23,030 nt of DNA from Planctomycetota bacterium (GTDB lineage Bacteria; Planctomycetota; Phycisphaerae; UBA1845). The stretch lies in the NCBI GenBank assembly GCA_024278775.1, contig JAJRSP010000253.1:1-23030 (forward strand), written 5' to 3'. This document shows, piece after piece, positions 9,171-16,809 of the stretch (its first letter is position 1; each line of letters opens with the position of its first letter). The translations under genes were made by a program, and so were the position numbers. Under the pieces are notes generated by a model that saw only the letters and a list, made by a program, of their open reading frames with translations, ran no database searches and was not told the DNA's origin.

Positions 9171-9412
9171 GCCGACCACGTCCAGCCCGACACCTTCTAC
9201 ACGGACGGACACGTTTCGACAACAATTCTACAAACTTCCACATGGGATGATAAGGCATCCCTGTCAATTATTCTCGGATTTTCCGGGGCACAACCCCCAA
9301 GATTCCGGATAATTAAAATCCTGCTTTAATTTCCTCGTTAACGCAAGTATGGCCGATAGGGTCAACGGGCTGAAGGTGATCGTAGGCCATGCATCCTGGA
9401 GAGGGCGGCTGA
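9171..9412. other. AT-rich divergent intergenic region with inverted repeat
   Basis: This lies between the minus-strand prepilin-like gene and the + strand gene at 9413. It is much more AT-rich than its surroundings, as expected for promoters. GGATTTT (9276-9282) is complementary to AAAATCC (9315-9321), with CCGG on the inner side of both arms. A perfect TTGACA lies on the minus strand (9262-9267), but no good -10 hexamer sits 16-18 bp beyond it. GGGATG/CATCCC is a further small inverted repeat at 9244-9261. The exact promoters cannot be fixed. Confidence 0.45.
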
Positions 9413-9652
9413 ATGGAACATGCGAACGACGTTAAGAAGCTTGTGAGGCGAATTTGGAAGCTGCGAACACGAGATCTGTCGCCGATGGGGTTTGAGGCCC
9501 GTGCCGGTCATCAGCGCCGGTTGGAGGAATTGGAGCAACTTTATCGGAACATGACGGGCCGGGAGCCGACCGCAGACACGATCGGTGTCGGCACCGTCGG
9601 TGTCAGTACGGAAAGTACGGCCGTTGGATCGGCAGGCGCCGCCGACCTCTGA
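9413..9652 (+). CDS. Small protein of unknown function
   Basis: This encodes 79 residues and I do not recognise it. An ATG at 9413 follows a good GGAGAGG ribosome site (9398-9404, 8-nt spacing), the main reason to accept it. The first 50 residues are charged and probably helical (KKLVRRIWKLRTRD, then HQRRLEELEQLYRNMTGR), which could bind nucleic acid or a partner protein. The last 25 are rich in Gly, Ser, Thr and Val and look disordered. It lies 258 bp before the cystathionine beta-synthase start. A long antisense ORF runs opposite it. It could be a chance ORF, but the ribosome site and charged helix pattern favour a real gene. Confidence 0.5.
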   Translation: MEHANDVKKLVRRIWKLRTRDLSPMGFEARAGHQRRLEELEQLYRNMTGREPTADTIGVGTVGVSTESTAVGSAGAADL

Positions 9653-9910
9653 TTTCCCTCCCGCCGAGCGCGACCGGTTCCTGCATGGTCTGAACTGGAG
9701 CGCCTTTTTTTCACGCCGTTCGCTATTGCTCCCGGCTGATCGACGAATTGCCGGTCGCGGTTCTTGCATGTCCTGGGCGTCGGTAAGTATCATCACAGAA
9801 TGGCGGTCCGGTGCGGCGGTACGCTGTCGCCTTGCGGCGGATTCGCGAGGCACGTCCGCGACCGGTGCGGCAACCACAACTTTGATCGCAAAGCTCAGGA
9901 GTACGGCGGG

Positions 9911-11290
9911 ATGAAATATAGCGAGAATGTTCTCGGCCTGATCGGCCACACGCCGCTGGTCAAAATGCAGCGGATGGTGGACAGCGACATGGCCACCGTT
10001 TTGATGAAGATGGAGCACCTGAATCCGGGCGGGTCGGTCAAGGACCGGATGGCTGTGCATATGCTGCGGTGTGCCGTTGAAAAGGGCTTGATTAAGCCCG
10101 GTGCGACCATTGTGGAAAGCACGTCGGGGAATACGGGTCTGGGTTTGGCGATGGCGTCCGCGGTTATGGGTTTCCGTTGTGTTTTTACCATTCCGGACAA
10201 GATGAGCCATGAGAAGATCGACATGCTCAAGGCCTATGGCGCGGAAGTAGTGGTCACGCGGACGGACCTTCATCACGATCACCCGGACAGCTACGTGGAG
10301 ATTGCCAAGCGCGTCGCCCGGGAAACGCCCAACGCTTTTTACACGAACCAGTACTACAACATGGTCAACCCCGAGGCCCACTATCTGACGACAGGCCCTG
10401 AAATCTGGGAGGATACGGAGGGCAAGATCGACTGCCTGGTCGGGGGGATCGGCACGGGGGGCACGATCAGCGGTGCGGGCAAATATCTCAAGGAGAAGGC
10501 GGCGGAGGCTGGCAGGGAGATCAAAATTATTTGTCCCGATCCGCAGGGGAGCATTTACCCGGATGTGTTCAACAAGCGTGACCCCAAGGATCCCAGTTCG
10601 TACGTCGTGGAGGGTATCGGGCACGATTTCATGGTGGGCACACTCGACTTCTCCGTTGTAGATGAGGTGCGTGAGATCAGCGACCGGGATTCGTTCATCG
10701 CGGCTCGGCGGCTGGCGCGCGAGGAGGGCATATTCTGCGGCGGATCGACGGGGACGGCGGTCTTCGGTGCGTTGCAAGTCGCGCGGGAGCTTGGCCCGGG
10801 CAAGGTGGTGGTGGTGATTCTCTGTGATTCGGGGGACCGTTACATCAGCAAGTGTTTCAACGATGAGTGGATGAAGGATATGGGCTTTTTGGGCTTGGAG
10901 GACCGTTTGGGTACGGTACGCGACGTTCTTCAGTTCAAGGGCGGGCATGTCGAGTTCGCCGCCGCGGACGACACCATCAGCCAGGTTGTGAAGCGCATGA
11001 CCGATCTGGGCATCTCGCAAATGCCGGTCCGAAGCCCCAACGGACACGGGCACATGATGATTCATGAGGTGGACATTCTGCAATCGCTGATCCAAGGCCA
11101 ACACACCGGTGCTGACGCGATGATGTCGGCGGCGAAGCGACTGGAGGGAACCGTCAAGCCCTCCGACTCACTATCGAGGGTGCAGGCAGTCTTCGACGAC
11201 AACAACATCGCCGTGGTGATGGAACAGGATGAGATCATCGGCGTGATCGGAAAGATGGACGTGGTGGAGTATCTGGCTGCCAAGAGTTGA
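9911..11290 (+). CDS. cbs: Cystathionine beta-synthase-type PLP enzyme with CBS domains
   Basis: This encodes 459 residues. The fold-type II PLP domain fills about 1-325: NPGGSVKDR with Schiff-base Lys44, phosphate/carboxylate loop STSGNTG (70-76), GGIGTGGTISG (178-188), the CBS-typical YVVEGIGHDF (231-240) and CDSGDR with Ser307, expected to contact the pyridine nitrogen. The C-terminal part (about 335-459) is a pair of CBS modules. This layout is that of cystathionine beta-synthase (serine + homocysteine to cystathionine, transsulfuration) rather than plain CysK/CysM, which lack CBS modules. The haem-binding N-terminal segment of animal enzymes is absent. The reading frame is open for 49 codons upstream, but ATG 9911 follows AGGAG (9897-9901) and opens directly on family sequence, so it is the start. 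No cystathionine gamma-lyase gene is nearby. Cysteine synthase activity cannot be excluded. Confidence 0.92.
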   Translation: MKYSENVLGLIGHTPLVKMQRMVDSDMATVLMKMEHLNPGGSVKDRMAVHMLRCAVEKGLIKPGATIVESTSGNTGLGLAMASAVMGFRCVFTIPDKMSHEKIDMLKAYGAEVVVTRTDLHHDHPDSYVEIAKRVARETPNAFYTNQYYNMVNPEAHYLTTGPEIWEDTEGKIDCLVGGIGTGGTISGAGKYLKEKAAEAGREIKIICPDPQGSIYPDVFNKRDPKDPSSYVVEGIGHDFMVGTLDFSVVDEVREISDRDSFIAARRLAREEGIFCGGSTGTAVFGALQVARELGPGKVVVVILCDSGDRYISKCFNDEWMKDMGFLGLEDRLGTVRDVLQFKGGHVEFAAADDTISQVVKRMTDLGISQMPVRSPNGHGHMMIHEVDILQSLIQGQHTGADAMMSAAKRLEGTVKPSDSLSRVQAVFDDNNIAVVMEQDEIIGVIGKMDVVEYLAAKS

Positions 11291-11298
11291 TGCTTCGG

Positions 11299-11327
11299 TT
11301 GTCGATTTCAACCCAACCCGACAAAAT
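11299..11327 (+). promoter_or_regulatory. Possible promoter of the moxR cluster
   Basis: TTGTCG (11299-11304) and CAAAAT (11322-11327) are 17 bp apart and lie about 140 bp before moxR. The same hexamers give an inverted repeat (TTGTCG/CGACAA), which could also be an operator or a hairpin. Match to the consensus is moderate. Confidence 0.35.
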
Positions 11328-11405
11328 AGTGTGATCGCCGTCGGCTGCGCACGTATGTATCGTGGACGAAGTGCTGTAGGGTCGGCACGTGAAGTGTGGA
11401 TGGCG

Positions 11406-11432
11406 TCCGCGCGAACTGAAGTTCGCGGCTCG
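11406..11432 (+). repeat. REP-like palindromic repeat, family A, copy 1
   Basis: The core GCGAACT-GA-AGTTCGC is a 7-bp perfect hairpin. The whole 27-nt unit recurs as an exact reverse complement at 20995-21021, with no identity beyond the ends. It lies 37 bp before the moxR start, so it would be in the moxR leader RNA. Short dispersed hairpins with a RAYT gene nearby fit REP elements. Confidence 0.75.
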
Positions 11433-11469
11433 TTGGTTTGAGTGTGAACCCATAGGAAGGGAGCAGGCG

Positions 11470-12486
11470 ATGGCGGATATTGATCCGAATGTCGAGGCAG
11501 CTACCAAGGAATTTCGGGCCAAGTTCAATCTCGTTCGCGACGAGGTCGGCAAAGCCATCGTGGGGCACGAGGAAATCGTCAACGGCGTGCTGACGGCGCT
11601 GTTCGTGGGCGGGCACGTGTTGCTGGAAGGCGTGCCGGGGCTGGGCAAGACGTATCTGATTCGCTCCTTGGCGGACGCGTTGAGCCTTAATTTTTCGCGT
11701 ATTCAGTTCACGCCCGACCTGATGCCGGCGGACATCATCGGTACGAACATCATCAGCGAAGACCCCGCCTCCGGGAAACGATCGTTTGAGTTTCAGCAGG
11801 GGCCTCTGTTTGCGCAGATGGTTCTGGCGGACGAGATCAACCGGGCGACGCCGAAGACTCAGTCGGCGATGCTGGAGGCGATGCAGGAGCACAGCGTGAC
11901 GGTCGGTCGGTCGCACTTCAAGCTGGAAGAGCCGTTCTTTGTGATGGCCACGCAAAACCCGATCGAGCAGGAGGGCACGTATCCTTTGCCGGAGGCTCAG
12001 CTCGACCGTTTCATGTTCAAGCTCGTCGTGCAGTATTCGTCGCGTGAGGAGATGAAGACCATCATCGATCGCACGACGAGCGGATATAAGCCGGAGATCA
12101 AGCCGGTGATGACGGGTAAGGAGATTTTGGGGGCGCAGCAACTGGTGCGGCGGATTGTGATGGCTCCGCATGTGCAGGATTACGCGGTGCGTTTGACGAT
12201 GGCGACGCATCCGGGTGGGCCTTTCGCGGTGGCGTTCACGAATCAGTATGTGCGTTGGGGTGCGAGTCCTCGGGCTGCTCAGGCGTTGACGTTGGGCGCG
12301 AAGTTGCAGGCGATGCTTGACGGGCGGTTCAACACGAGTTTCAGCGATGTGCAGAAGGTTTTCGTGCCGGCGCTTCGTCATCGTATATTGTTGAACTTTG
12401 AGGGGCAGGCGGAAGGGTTGGACGCGGACGCGGCGTTGAAGGAGATTCTGGACAGGACTCCGACGATGGCGGAGGCGGCGGCGTAG
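11470..12486 (+). CDS. moxR: MoxR-family AAA+ ATPase
   Basis: This encodes 338 residues. Walker A is GVPGLGKT (54-61), Walker B LADEIN (119-124), sensor 1 ATQNP (160-164), and LPEAQLDRF (173-181) is the typical MoxR signature. The C-terminal lid domain follows. MoxR ATPases are chaperone-like and act with VWA-domain partners, consistent with the DUF58 and BatA-like VWA genes downstream. The ATG at 11470 is chosen because the family N-terminus begins there and a GGGAG site lies about 6 nt before it; a 27-codon upstream extension overlaps the repeat at 11406 and is unrelated to the family. It probably heads the cluster to 16589, although the RAYT gene lies between it and DUF58. Confidence 0.95.
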   Translation: MADIDPNVEAATKEFRAKFNLVRDEVGKAIVGHEEIVNGVLTALFVGGHVLLEGVPGLGKTYLIRSLADALSLNFSRIQFTPDLMPADIIGTNIISEDPASGKRSFEFQQGPLFAQMVLADEINRATPKTQSAMLEAMQEHSVTVGRSHFKLEEPFFVMATQNPIEQEGTYPLPEAQLDRFMFKLVVQYSSREEMKTIIDRTTSGYKPEIKPVMTGKEILGAQQLVRRIVMAPHVQDYAVRLTMATHPGGPFAVAFTNQYVRWGASPRAAQALTLGAKLQAMLDGRFNTSFSDVQKVFVPALRHRILLNFEGQAEGLDADAALKEILDRTPTMAEAAA

Positions 12487-12520
12487 TGACGACGGTGAAT
12501 ACTTTCGAGGATTGGGGTTT

Positions 12521-12620
12521 GTCTCAACGTGGAACGGTCTGCTAAACGACAAGTCTTTCTTGAACGTTGTTCGATGTGATCGCGTGTGTATAGCAATTCC
12601 GTGTTGGTTGAGACTTGTCG
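12521..12620. repeat. Inverted repeats upstream of the RAYT gene
   Basis: CGACAAGTCT (12547-12556) is perfectly complementary to AGACTTGTCG (12611-12620). An overlapping GTTGAGAC (12607-12614) is also complementary to GTCTCAAC (12521-12528). One right-hand segment can therefore pair with two left-hand segments. They lie between moxR and the RAYT start, where a transposase or its mobile unit might carry recognition sites. No matching copy was seen on the far side of the gene. Confidence 0.55.
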
Positions 12621-12649
12621 GTTAGCGGGTTGTTCGGAGTAGGCGAAAC

Positions 12650-13255
12650 TTGGTCATCGCGCATCATCTTATATTGACCGGGTATGGGCAGTGGTTGCCT
12701 AACGATCCGCGCGGTTCGACGTCCAAGTCCGTTCGGGCGGGGAAACTGGATCGACTTGGTCCGCTGCACGAGGGTAGAAAAACTGTTCAACCGGACCGCG
12801 AGACGCTGAAGAACTTTTACCGCGATGCGCGAACTCAGTTGGAATATCCCACGATTTGGTTCGATGAGCAGATGCGCGACGCGATTGCGGTCGGCATCCA
12901 TGAAGCGGTTCAAAAGTTCCGATACACGTGTTTCGCGTGTGCTGTTCTTTCCAATCACGCGCACCTCGTGATACGCAAGCACCGCGACCGCGCGGAATCG
13001 ATGGTCGAAAATCTGCATACAGCAACAATCACGCAATTGCGCGCTCGGCAACTCGTCCCGATTGGACACCCTGTGTGGTGCTCGAACCGGTTTAAGCAAT
13101 TCCTGTTCAACGGCGACGATGTACGCCGTACGGTTCGATACGTTCACGACAATTACGGCAAGGAGGGTCTGAGGCCGATTCAACATCCGTTCGTCGCCGC
13201 ATATCGCGGTGAGTGGGAATCGAAGGCTGGTCAAATCGGGCGCGAGGCTGTCTAG
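12650..13255 (+). CDS. rayT: REP-associated tyrosine transposase (RAYT, Y1/HUH)
   Basis: This encodes 201 residues. The N-terminus has GYGQWLPNDPRGS, typical of a RAYT subgroup common in planctomycetes. The HUH metal motif is SNHAHLVI (His103, His105), and the candidate nucleophile is Tyr164 in YVHDNYGKEG near the C-terminus, with Tyr169 as an alternative. Y1 enzymes nick and join single-stranded DNA; RAYTs act on REP hairpins scattered in the genome. All key residues are present, so it could be active. The start is a TTG (12650) following GGAG with good spacing; no ATG or GTG fits the family N-terminus. It lies between moxR and the DUF58 gene, which normally adjoin, so it probably inserted there. 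Two families of REP-like hairpins occur in the window. Confidence 0.9.
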   Translation: MVIAHHLILTGYGQWLPNDPRGSTSKSVRAGKLDRLGPLHEGRKTVQPDRETLKNFYRDARTQLEYPTIWFDEQMRDAIAVGIHEAVQKFRYTCFACAVLSNHAHLVIRKHRDRAESMVENLHTATITQLRARQLVPIGHPVWCSNRFKQFLFNGDDVRRTVRYVHDNYGKEGLRPIQHPFVAAYRGEWESKAGQIGREAV

Positions 13256-13293
13256 TGGTCATGTGGCAACGTCATCCGTAAATTACACCCGTT

Positions 13294-14193
13294 ATGATAC
13301 CAACACCGCAATCCAACGCACCGCTCCTTTCCCCCGAATTCATGGCCAAGCTCGATCAACTCGAGCTTGTCAGCCGGAAGATATTTGCGGGGGCGATGCA
13401 TGGGGAGCGACGCTCCAAACGGCGGGGTGAGTCGGTGGAGTTCGCAGATTATCGCAACTACACCGTGGGGGACGACCTGCGTTTTCTGGACTGGAACATC
13501 CTCGCACGACTGGACAAGCTGTTTCTCAAGCTGTTCCTTCAGGAGGAAGATCTGCACATCAGCCTGCTGCTCGACGTTTCGCGCAGTATGGACTTCGGGC
13601 AGCCGAACAAGGGTGTTTACGCCCGGCAAGTGGCGGCTGCCATCGGGTACATCGGGCTGGTCAATTACGATCGTGTGAGCATCTACCCGTTCGCCGACGG
13701 GCTGGTCTCGGAGATGGCGGGCATGCGCGGGCGGAACGTGACGCGCCGCCTGCTCGATTTCCTGGGATCGCTCGAATTCGACTCGACCAGCAACTTCACG
13801 CTGGCTTGCAAACAATATGCGATTCGCCATCCGCAGCGCGGCATTGTGCTGGTCATTGGCGACTTCTTCGAAAAGGGCGGGTACGAAACGGGCTTCAAGT
13901 ATTTGTTGGGGCGCGATCTGGACCTTTATGCGATTCAACTGCTCTCGCCGGAGGAGATCGATCCGCCGATCACCGGCGACGTGCAGCTTCAGGATATCGA
14001 AGACGCGGACACGGCTGAGGTGACGGTCAGCCGGGCGCTGCTCAAGCGGTACAAGCACAACCTGAGCGCGTATTGTCAGGAGCTGAAGGAATACTGCACG
14101 CGTCGCGGAGTGGCCTATCTGTTTACGAGCACGGAGGTTCCGTTCGATCAGATGGTGCTGGACTATCTCAGGCGGCGGGGGTTGCTAAGATAA
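13294..14193 (+). CDS. DUF58 domain protein of the MoxR/VWA cluster
   Basis: This encodes 299 residues. The DUF58 hallmark GESVEFADYRNYTVGDDLR then LDWN lies at about 45-67, followed by a VWA-like fold with a MIDAS-type DVSRSMD (94-100). The family commonly stands beside moxR and BatA-type VWA genes, where it is thought to be part of a MoxR-dependent assembly. No signal peptide or membrane segment is visible, so it is probably cytoplasmic or bound to the membrane through partners. The ATG at 13294 lacks a clear ribosome site; Met17 is an alternative, but SPEF just before it is family-like. The distance to moxR (807 bp) is unusual and is filled by the RAYT gene. The small gene at 14237 follows 43 bp later. 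Confidence 0.93.
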   Translation: MIPTPQSNAPLLSPEFMAKLDQLELVSRKIFAGAMHGERRSKRRGESVEFADYRNYTVGDDLRFLDWNILARLDKLFLKLFLQEEDLHISLLLDVSRSMDFGQPNKGVYARQVAAAIGYIGLVNYDRVSIYPFADGLVSEMAGMRGRNVTRRLLDFLGSLEFDSTSNFTLACKQYAIRHPQRGIVLVIGDFFEKGGYETGFKYLLGRDLDLYAIQLLSPEEIDPPITGDVQLQDIEDADTAEVTVSRALLKRYKHNLSAYCQELKEYCTRRGVAYLFTSTEVPFDQMVLDYLRRRGLLR

Positions 14194-14236
14194 TACGCGG
14201 GGGGCGTGTACCTGTCGATTTGTGCGGGAGGAAAAA

Positions 14237-14461
14237 ATGACTGTCGAACAACTAACCCAGGTGCAACATGCAAGGCCTTTTCGGCCTTACCGAATCCATT
14301 TGACTGACGGGCGACATCTGGATGTTGTGCATCCCGACTTTGTGGCGCGTTCACCCAAGGGCCGAACTGTTATTGTGTACAAATCCGATGAGTCGTTCGA
14401 GATCATCGATTTGCTGCTTGTCGTCTCGCTGGAAGTGTTGAACGGTCAGGAGCGAGGTTGA
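14237..14461 (+). CDS. Small conserved protein of unknown function
   Basis: This encodes 74 residues starting at the ATG 14237, which follows GGGAGG (14226-14231). The sequence resembles a family of short hypothetical proteins I recall from planctomycete genomes, marked by RPFRPYRIHLTDGRH, then HPDFVARSPKGRT and EIIDLLLVVSLE. It is likely a small beta-barrel or sheet-rich protein. There is no signal peptide and no membrane segment. It lies between DUF58 and the VWA gene, 43 bp after the former and 43 bp before the latter, so it is probably cotranscribed with them. No function is known to me, and placement in the cluster may be incidental. Family recall is from memory and unverified. Confidence 0.8.
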   Translation: MTVEQLTQVQHARPFRPYRIHLTDGRHLDVVHPDFVARSPKGRTVIVYKSDESFEIIDLLLVVSLEVLNGQERG

Positions 14462-14504
14462 GAATCGAATTGGACAGTGCGTGCGCGCTGCGTGAGTGCC
14501 TCTG

Positions 14505-16589
14505 ATGCAGTTCCTTTCACCGGGTGTTTTGGCGATGGCTGCTGCGTTGACGATTCCGCCGCTGGTCGCGCTCTATTTTCTCAAGCTGAAGCGGCAGATA
14601 CACCCGATTTCGTCGACGCTGCTGTGGAGGAAAGCCATTGAAGATTTGCACGTCAACGCGCCGTTTCAGCGGTTGCGCAGCAGTCTGCTGTTGTTGCTGC
14701 AACTGCTCGTGCTGATTCTGGCTGCGTTGGCGTTGGGGCAGCCTCTGCTCGCGCGGAGCAAGCCTTACGAGCAGACGCTTATCCTGATGATCGATCAATC
14801 AGCCTCAATGGGCGTGATCGAAAGCGACGGGCGATCGCGGCTGGAGCATGCCCGCGAGCAGGCCAAGAAGGTCATCGACAACATGGACGAGGAGGCTCGG
14901 GCGATGGTCATCGCTTTTTGTGACCGGGCTACGATGGTGTCATCGTTCGGCACCGATCGCGAAGCCATCAAACGCAGGATCGACACGATCGGGCAGACGG
15001 ACAGCACATCGACGCTGTCGGAAGCGGTTTCTCTGGCTGAAGCGTACTCTCAGAATCTCATCATCGGCGGTGAGACAGCCGGTACGGACATCCCGCCTCA
15101 ATCCGCAGCCGCACCAGCCAGCGTTGTGCTGTTTACGGACGGACGCATCGAGGACGCAGAATCCGTCGCGCCGCAGAGGCTGGACCTGTCGCGGATGGAT
15201 GTGGTGCGCATTGGCAAGCGGTTCGACAACGTCGGCATTTTAACGATGGACGCCCGCCGTAACTACGAAACGCCTGAAGTGCTCCAGGTGTTCGCGACGG
15301 TGCGGAATTTCTCCGACGCGACCATGACTTTCGACGCCACGCTGTACATCAACGGCGAGCATGTGGACGTGCAGACCGTGCGACTCGAACCGGGGGCAAT
15401 GGTCAGAAAATCCGCCGGCGACGGGTTCGGCGATGAAGATTCGGATGCGTCGGTTGCTGCGCAGCAAGTCGTGGCGGACGACCTCGCCCCGCCGAACAGC
15501 GTTGCTTCGGTCGCGTTCGACGAGATTGAATATGTTGACGGCGGGTTGGTGGAGGTGCGGCTGGACGTTGACGATGCGCTGCAGGCTGACAACCGTGCGT
15601 GGACGGTTATCGAGCGTCCGCGTCGCGTGGATGCGCTGCTCGTGACCGACGGGAACCACCTGCTCGAAAAGGTGCTCTCGCATCTGAACGTGTCTGCCAC
15701 CCTGATGACGCCCGACGAATACGAAGCGGCGGATGAGGAGGCGATTACCGAACGCAAGCGGGCCAAGTACGACGTGGTCGTTTTCGATCGCCATTCGACG
15801 GATCGCCTTCCGCCGGGCAACTACATGTTCTGGGGGGCAGCCCCCAAGCTGGAAGGTATCGAGGAACTCGACTGGACCGAGGCTGAAATCATCATCGACT
15901 GGAAGCAGCAGCATCCGGTTTTGCGTCATACGAACGTGGGGTCGGTCAATGTTTTCTCCTGGAAGCGCATGCGACTGCCGGAGGATGCGGTAAGACTGAT
16001 TGAAGGCGAGACGGACGAATCGACCGTGTTGGCCTACTTCACGCGGAACGGCAGTCAATTTCTGGTCAGTGCGTTTCCGCTCTTTGTGGAGGACGCGGAG
16101 AGCGGTACGCTGATTCTCAATACCGACTGGGCGTTGCGTTGGGATTTTGTCACGTTTATGTACGACGCGGTGCAGTTCCTCGCGTCCACGGTGACTACGG
16201 GAACGCTCGCCAGTCTTAGGCCCGGTGAGCCGCAGGTCGTTTCGATTCCGCCGGGTACGAAAAACGTCACCGTGCGGCGGCCGAGTGGCGAGATTGACAT
16301 TGTTCCGTCGGCGGGGGCGTCTGCCATCACGTACGCCCGAACGCGACGTGTCGGCACGTATGAAATCGAGCCGGCGGTGGAGGGTCAGGAAACGCTCGCG
16401 GTGAATCTTCTCAGCGTTTCGGAGAGCAACATCGCCCCGCGCGACACGGTGGTCATCGGGTCGTCGCCCGTCACGACGGGTACGGGTGAGAGCCTGATTA
16501 ACGAGCCGCTTTGGCCTTACGCGGTGATGGTGCTCGTTGTTTTTCTGATGATCGAGTGGGTTGTCTACAACAAACGCGTGTCTGTTTAG
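14505..16589 (+). CDS. BatA-like membrane protein with VWA domain
   Basis: This encodes 694 residues. The N-terminal BatA region has a membrane segment at about 7-27 (LAMAAALTIPPLVALYFL) and the LKLKRQ...SSTLLWR motif, with a second segment at about 59-80. A VWA domain follows with MIDAS DQSASMG (97-103). A long soluble part extends to about 665, and a last hydrophobic segment (YAVMVLVVFLMIEWVVY) lies near the C-terminus. The VWA domain should face the periplasm or envelope side after the second span, but the topology is inferred. BatA-type proteins partner with MoxR and DUF58. The frame opens at a GTG (14496); ATG 14505 (MQFLSP) is chosen because it matches the usual start of this family. 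Neither has a strong ribosome site. Confidence 0.92.
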   Translation: MQFLSPGVLAMAAALTIPPLVALYFLKLKRQIHPISSTLLWRKAIEDLHVNAPFQRLRSSLLLLLQLLVLILAALALGQPLLARSKPYEQTLILMIDQSASMGVIESDGRSRLEHAREQAKKVIDNMDEEARAMVIAFCDRATMVSSFGTDREAIKRRIDTIGQTDSTSTLSEAVSLAEAYSQNLIIGGETAGTDIPPQSAAAPASVVLFTDGRIEDAESVAPQRLDLSRMDVVRIGKRFDNVGILTMDARRNYETPEVLQVFATVRNFSDATMTFDATLYINGEHVDVQTVRLEPGAMVRKSAGDGFGDEDSDASVAAQQVVADDLAPPNSVASVAFDEIEYVDGGLVEVRLDVDDALQADNRAWTVIERPRRVDALLVTDGNHLLEKVLSHLNVSATLMTPDEYEAADEEAITERKRAKYDVVVFDRHSTDRLPPGNYMFWGAAPKLEGIEELDWTEAEIIIDWKQQHPVLRHTNVGSVNVFSWKRMRLPEDAVRLIEGETDESTVLAYFTRNGSQFLVSAFPLFVEDAESGTLILNTDWALRWDFVTFMYDAVQFLASTVTTGTLASLRPGEPQVVSIPPGTKNVTVRRPSGEIDIVPSAGASAITYARTRRVGTYEIEPAVEGQETLAVNLLSVSESNIAPRDTVVIGSSPVTTGTGESLINEPLWPYAVMVLVVFLMIEWVVYNKRVSV

Positions 16590-16711
16590 GCGGCGACGGG
16601 GAATCCCGGTCTAACAGCCGAGTCTTTATAGGCGATTGGTGTCCAGCGGGGACTGGCGAATACCATGCTGATCCGCGGGGTGTTTTCCGTAAACACATTT
16701 GCGGAGGGGGG

Positions 16712-16740
16712 TTGCGGACGTATCCGGGGGGTGGTACACT
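16712..16740 (+). promoter_or_regulatory. Promoter of the TPR/alpha-CTD gene
   Basis: TTGCGG (16712-16717) and TACACT (16735-16740) are separated by 17 bp, a good sigma70-type match, 70 bp before the start codon at 16810. The 120 bp before it (16590-16711) hold no gene. Confidence 0.6.
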
Positions 16741-16809
16741 CCGGCGTTACAGCGTGGTTTGGCTTGCCAATTCGATTTTCAAAGTACACGGACACAAGAA
16801 GAGGCCATT

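Noticed and set aside
9764..9910. In-frame 49-codon extension upstream of cystathionine beta-synthase
   Set aside because: It has no family similarity, and the ATG at 9911 has a good AGGAG site.
9362..11104. 580-codon minus-strand ORF opposite the small gene and cystathionine beta-synthase gene
   Set aside because: It is antisense to an unmistakable enzyme; its translation is His/Arg/Leu-rich with no motif, typical of a shadow frame in GC-rich DNA.
11308..12552. 414-codon minus-strand ORF opposite moxR
   Set aside because: Antisense to a clear AAA+ ATPase, Arg-rich and without any domain pattern.
12542..13234. 230-codon minus-strand ORF opposite the transposase gene
   Set aside because: The + strand frame carries the HUH and Tyr motifs; the antisense frame has none.
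15240..16058. 272-codon minus-strand ORF opposite the VWA gene
   Set aside because: No ribosome site or motif; the + strand reads as a continuous BatA/VWA protein.
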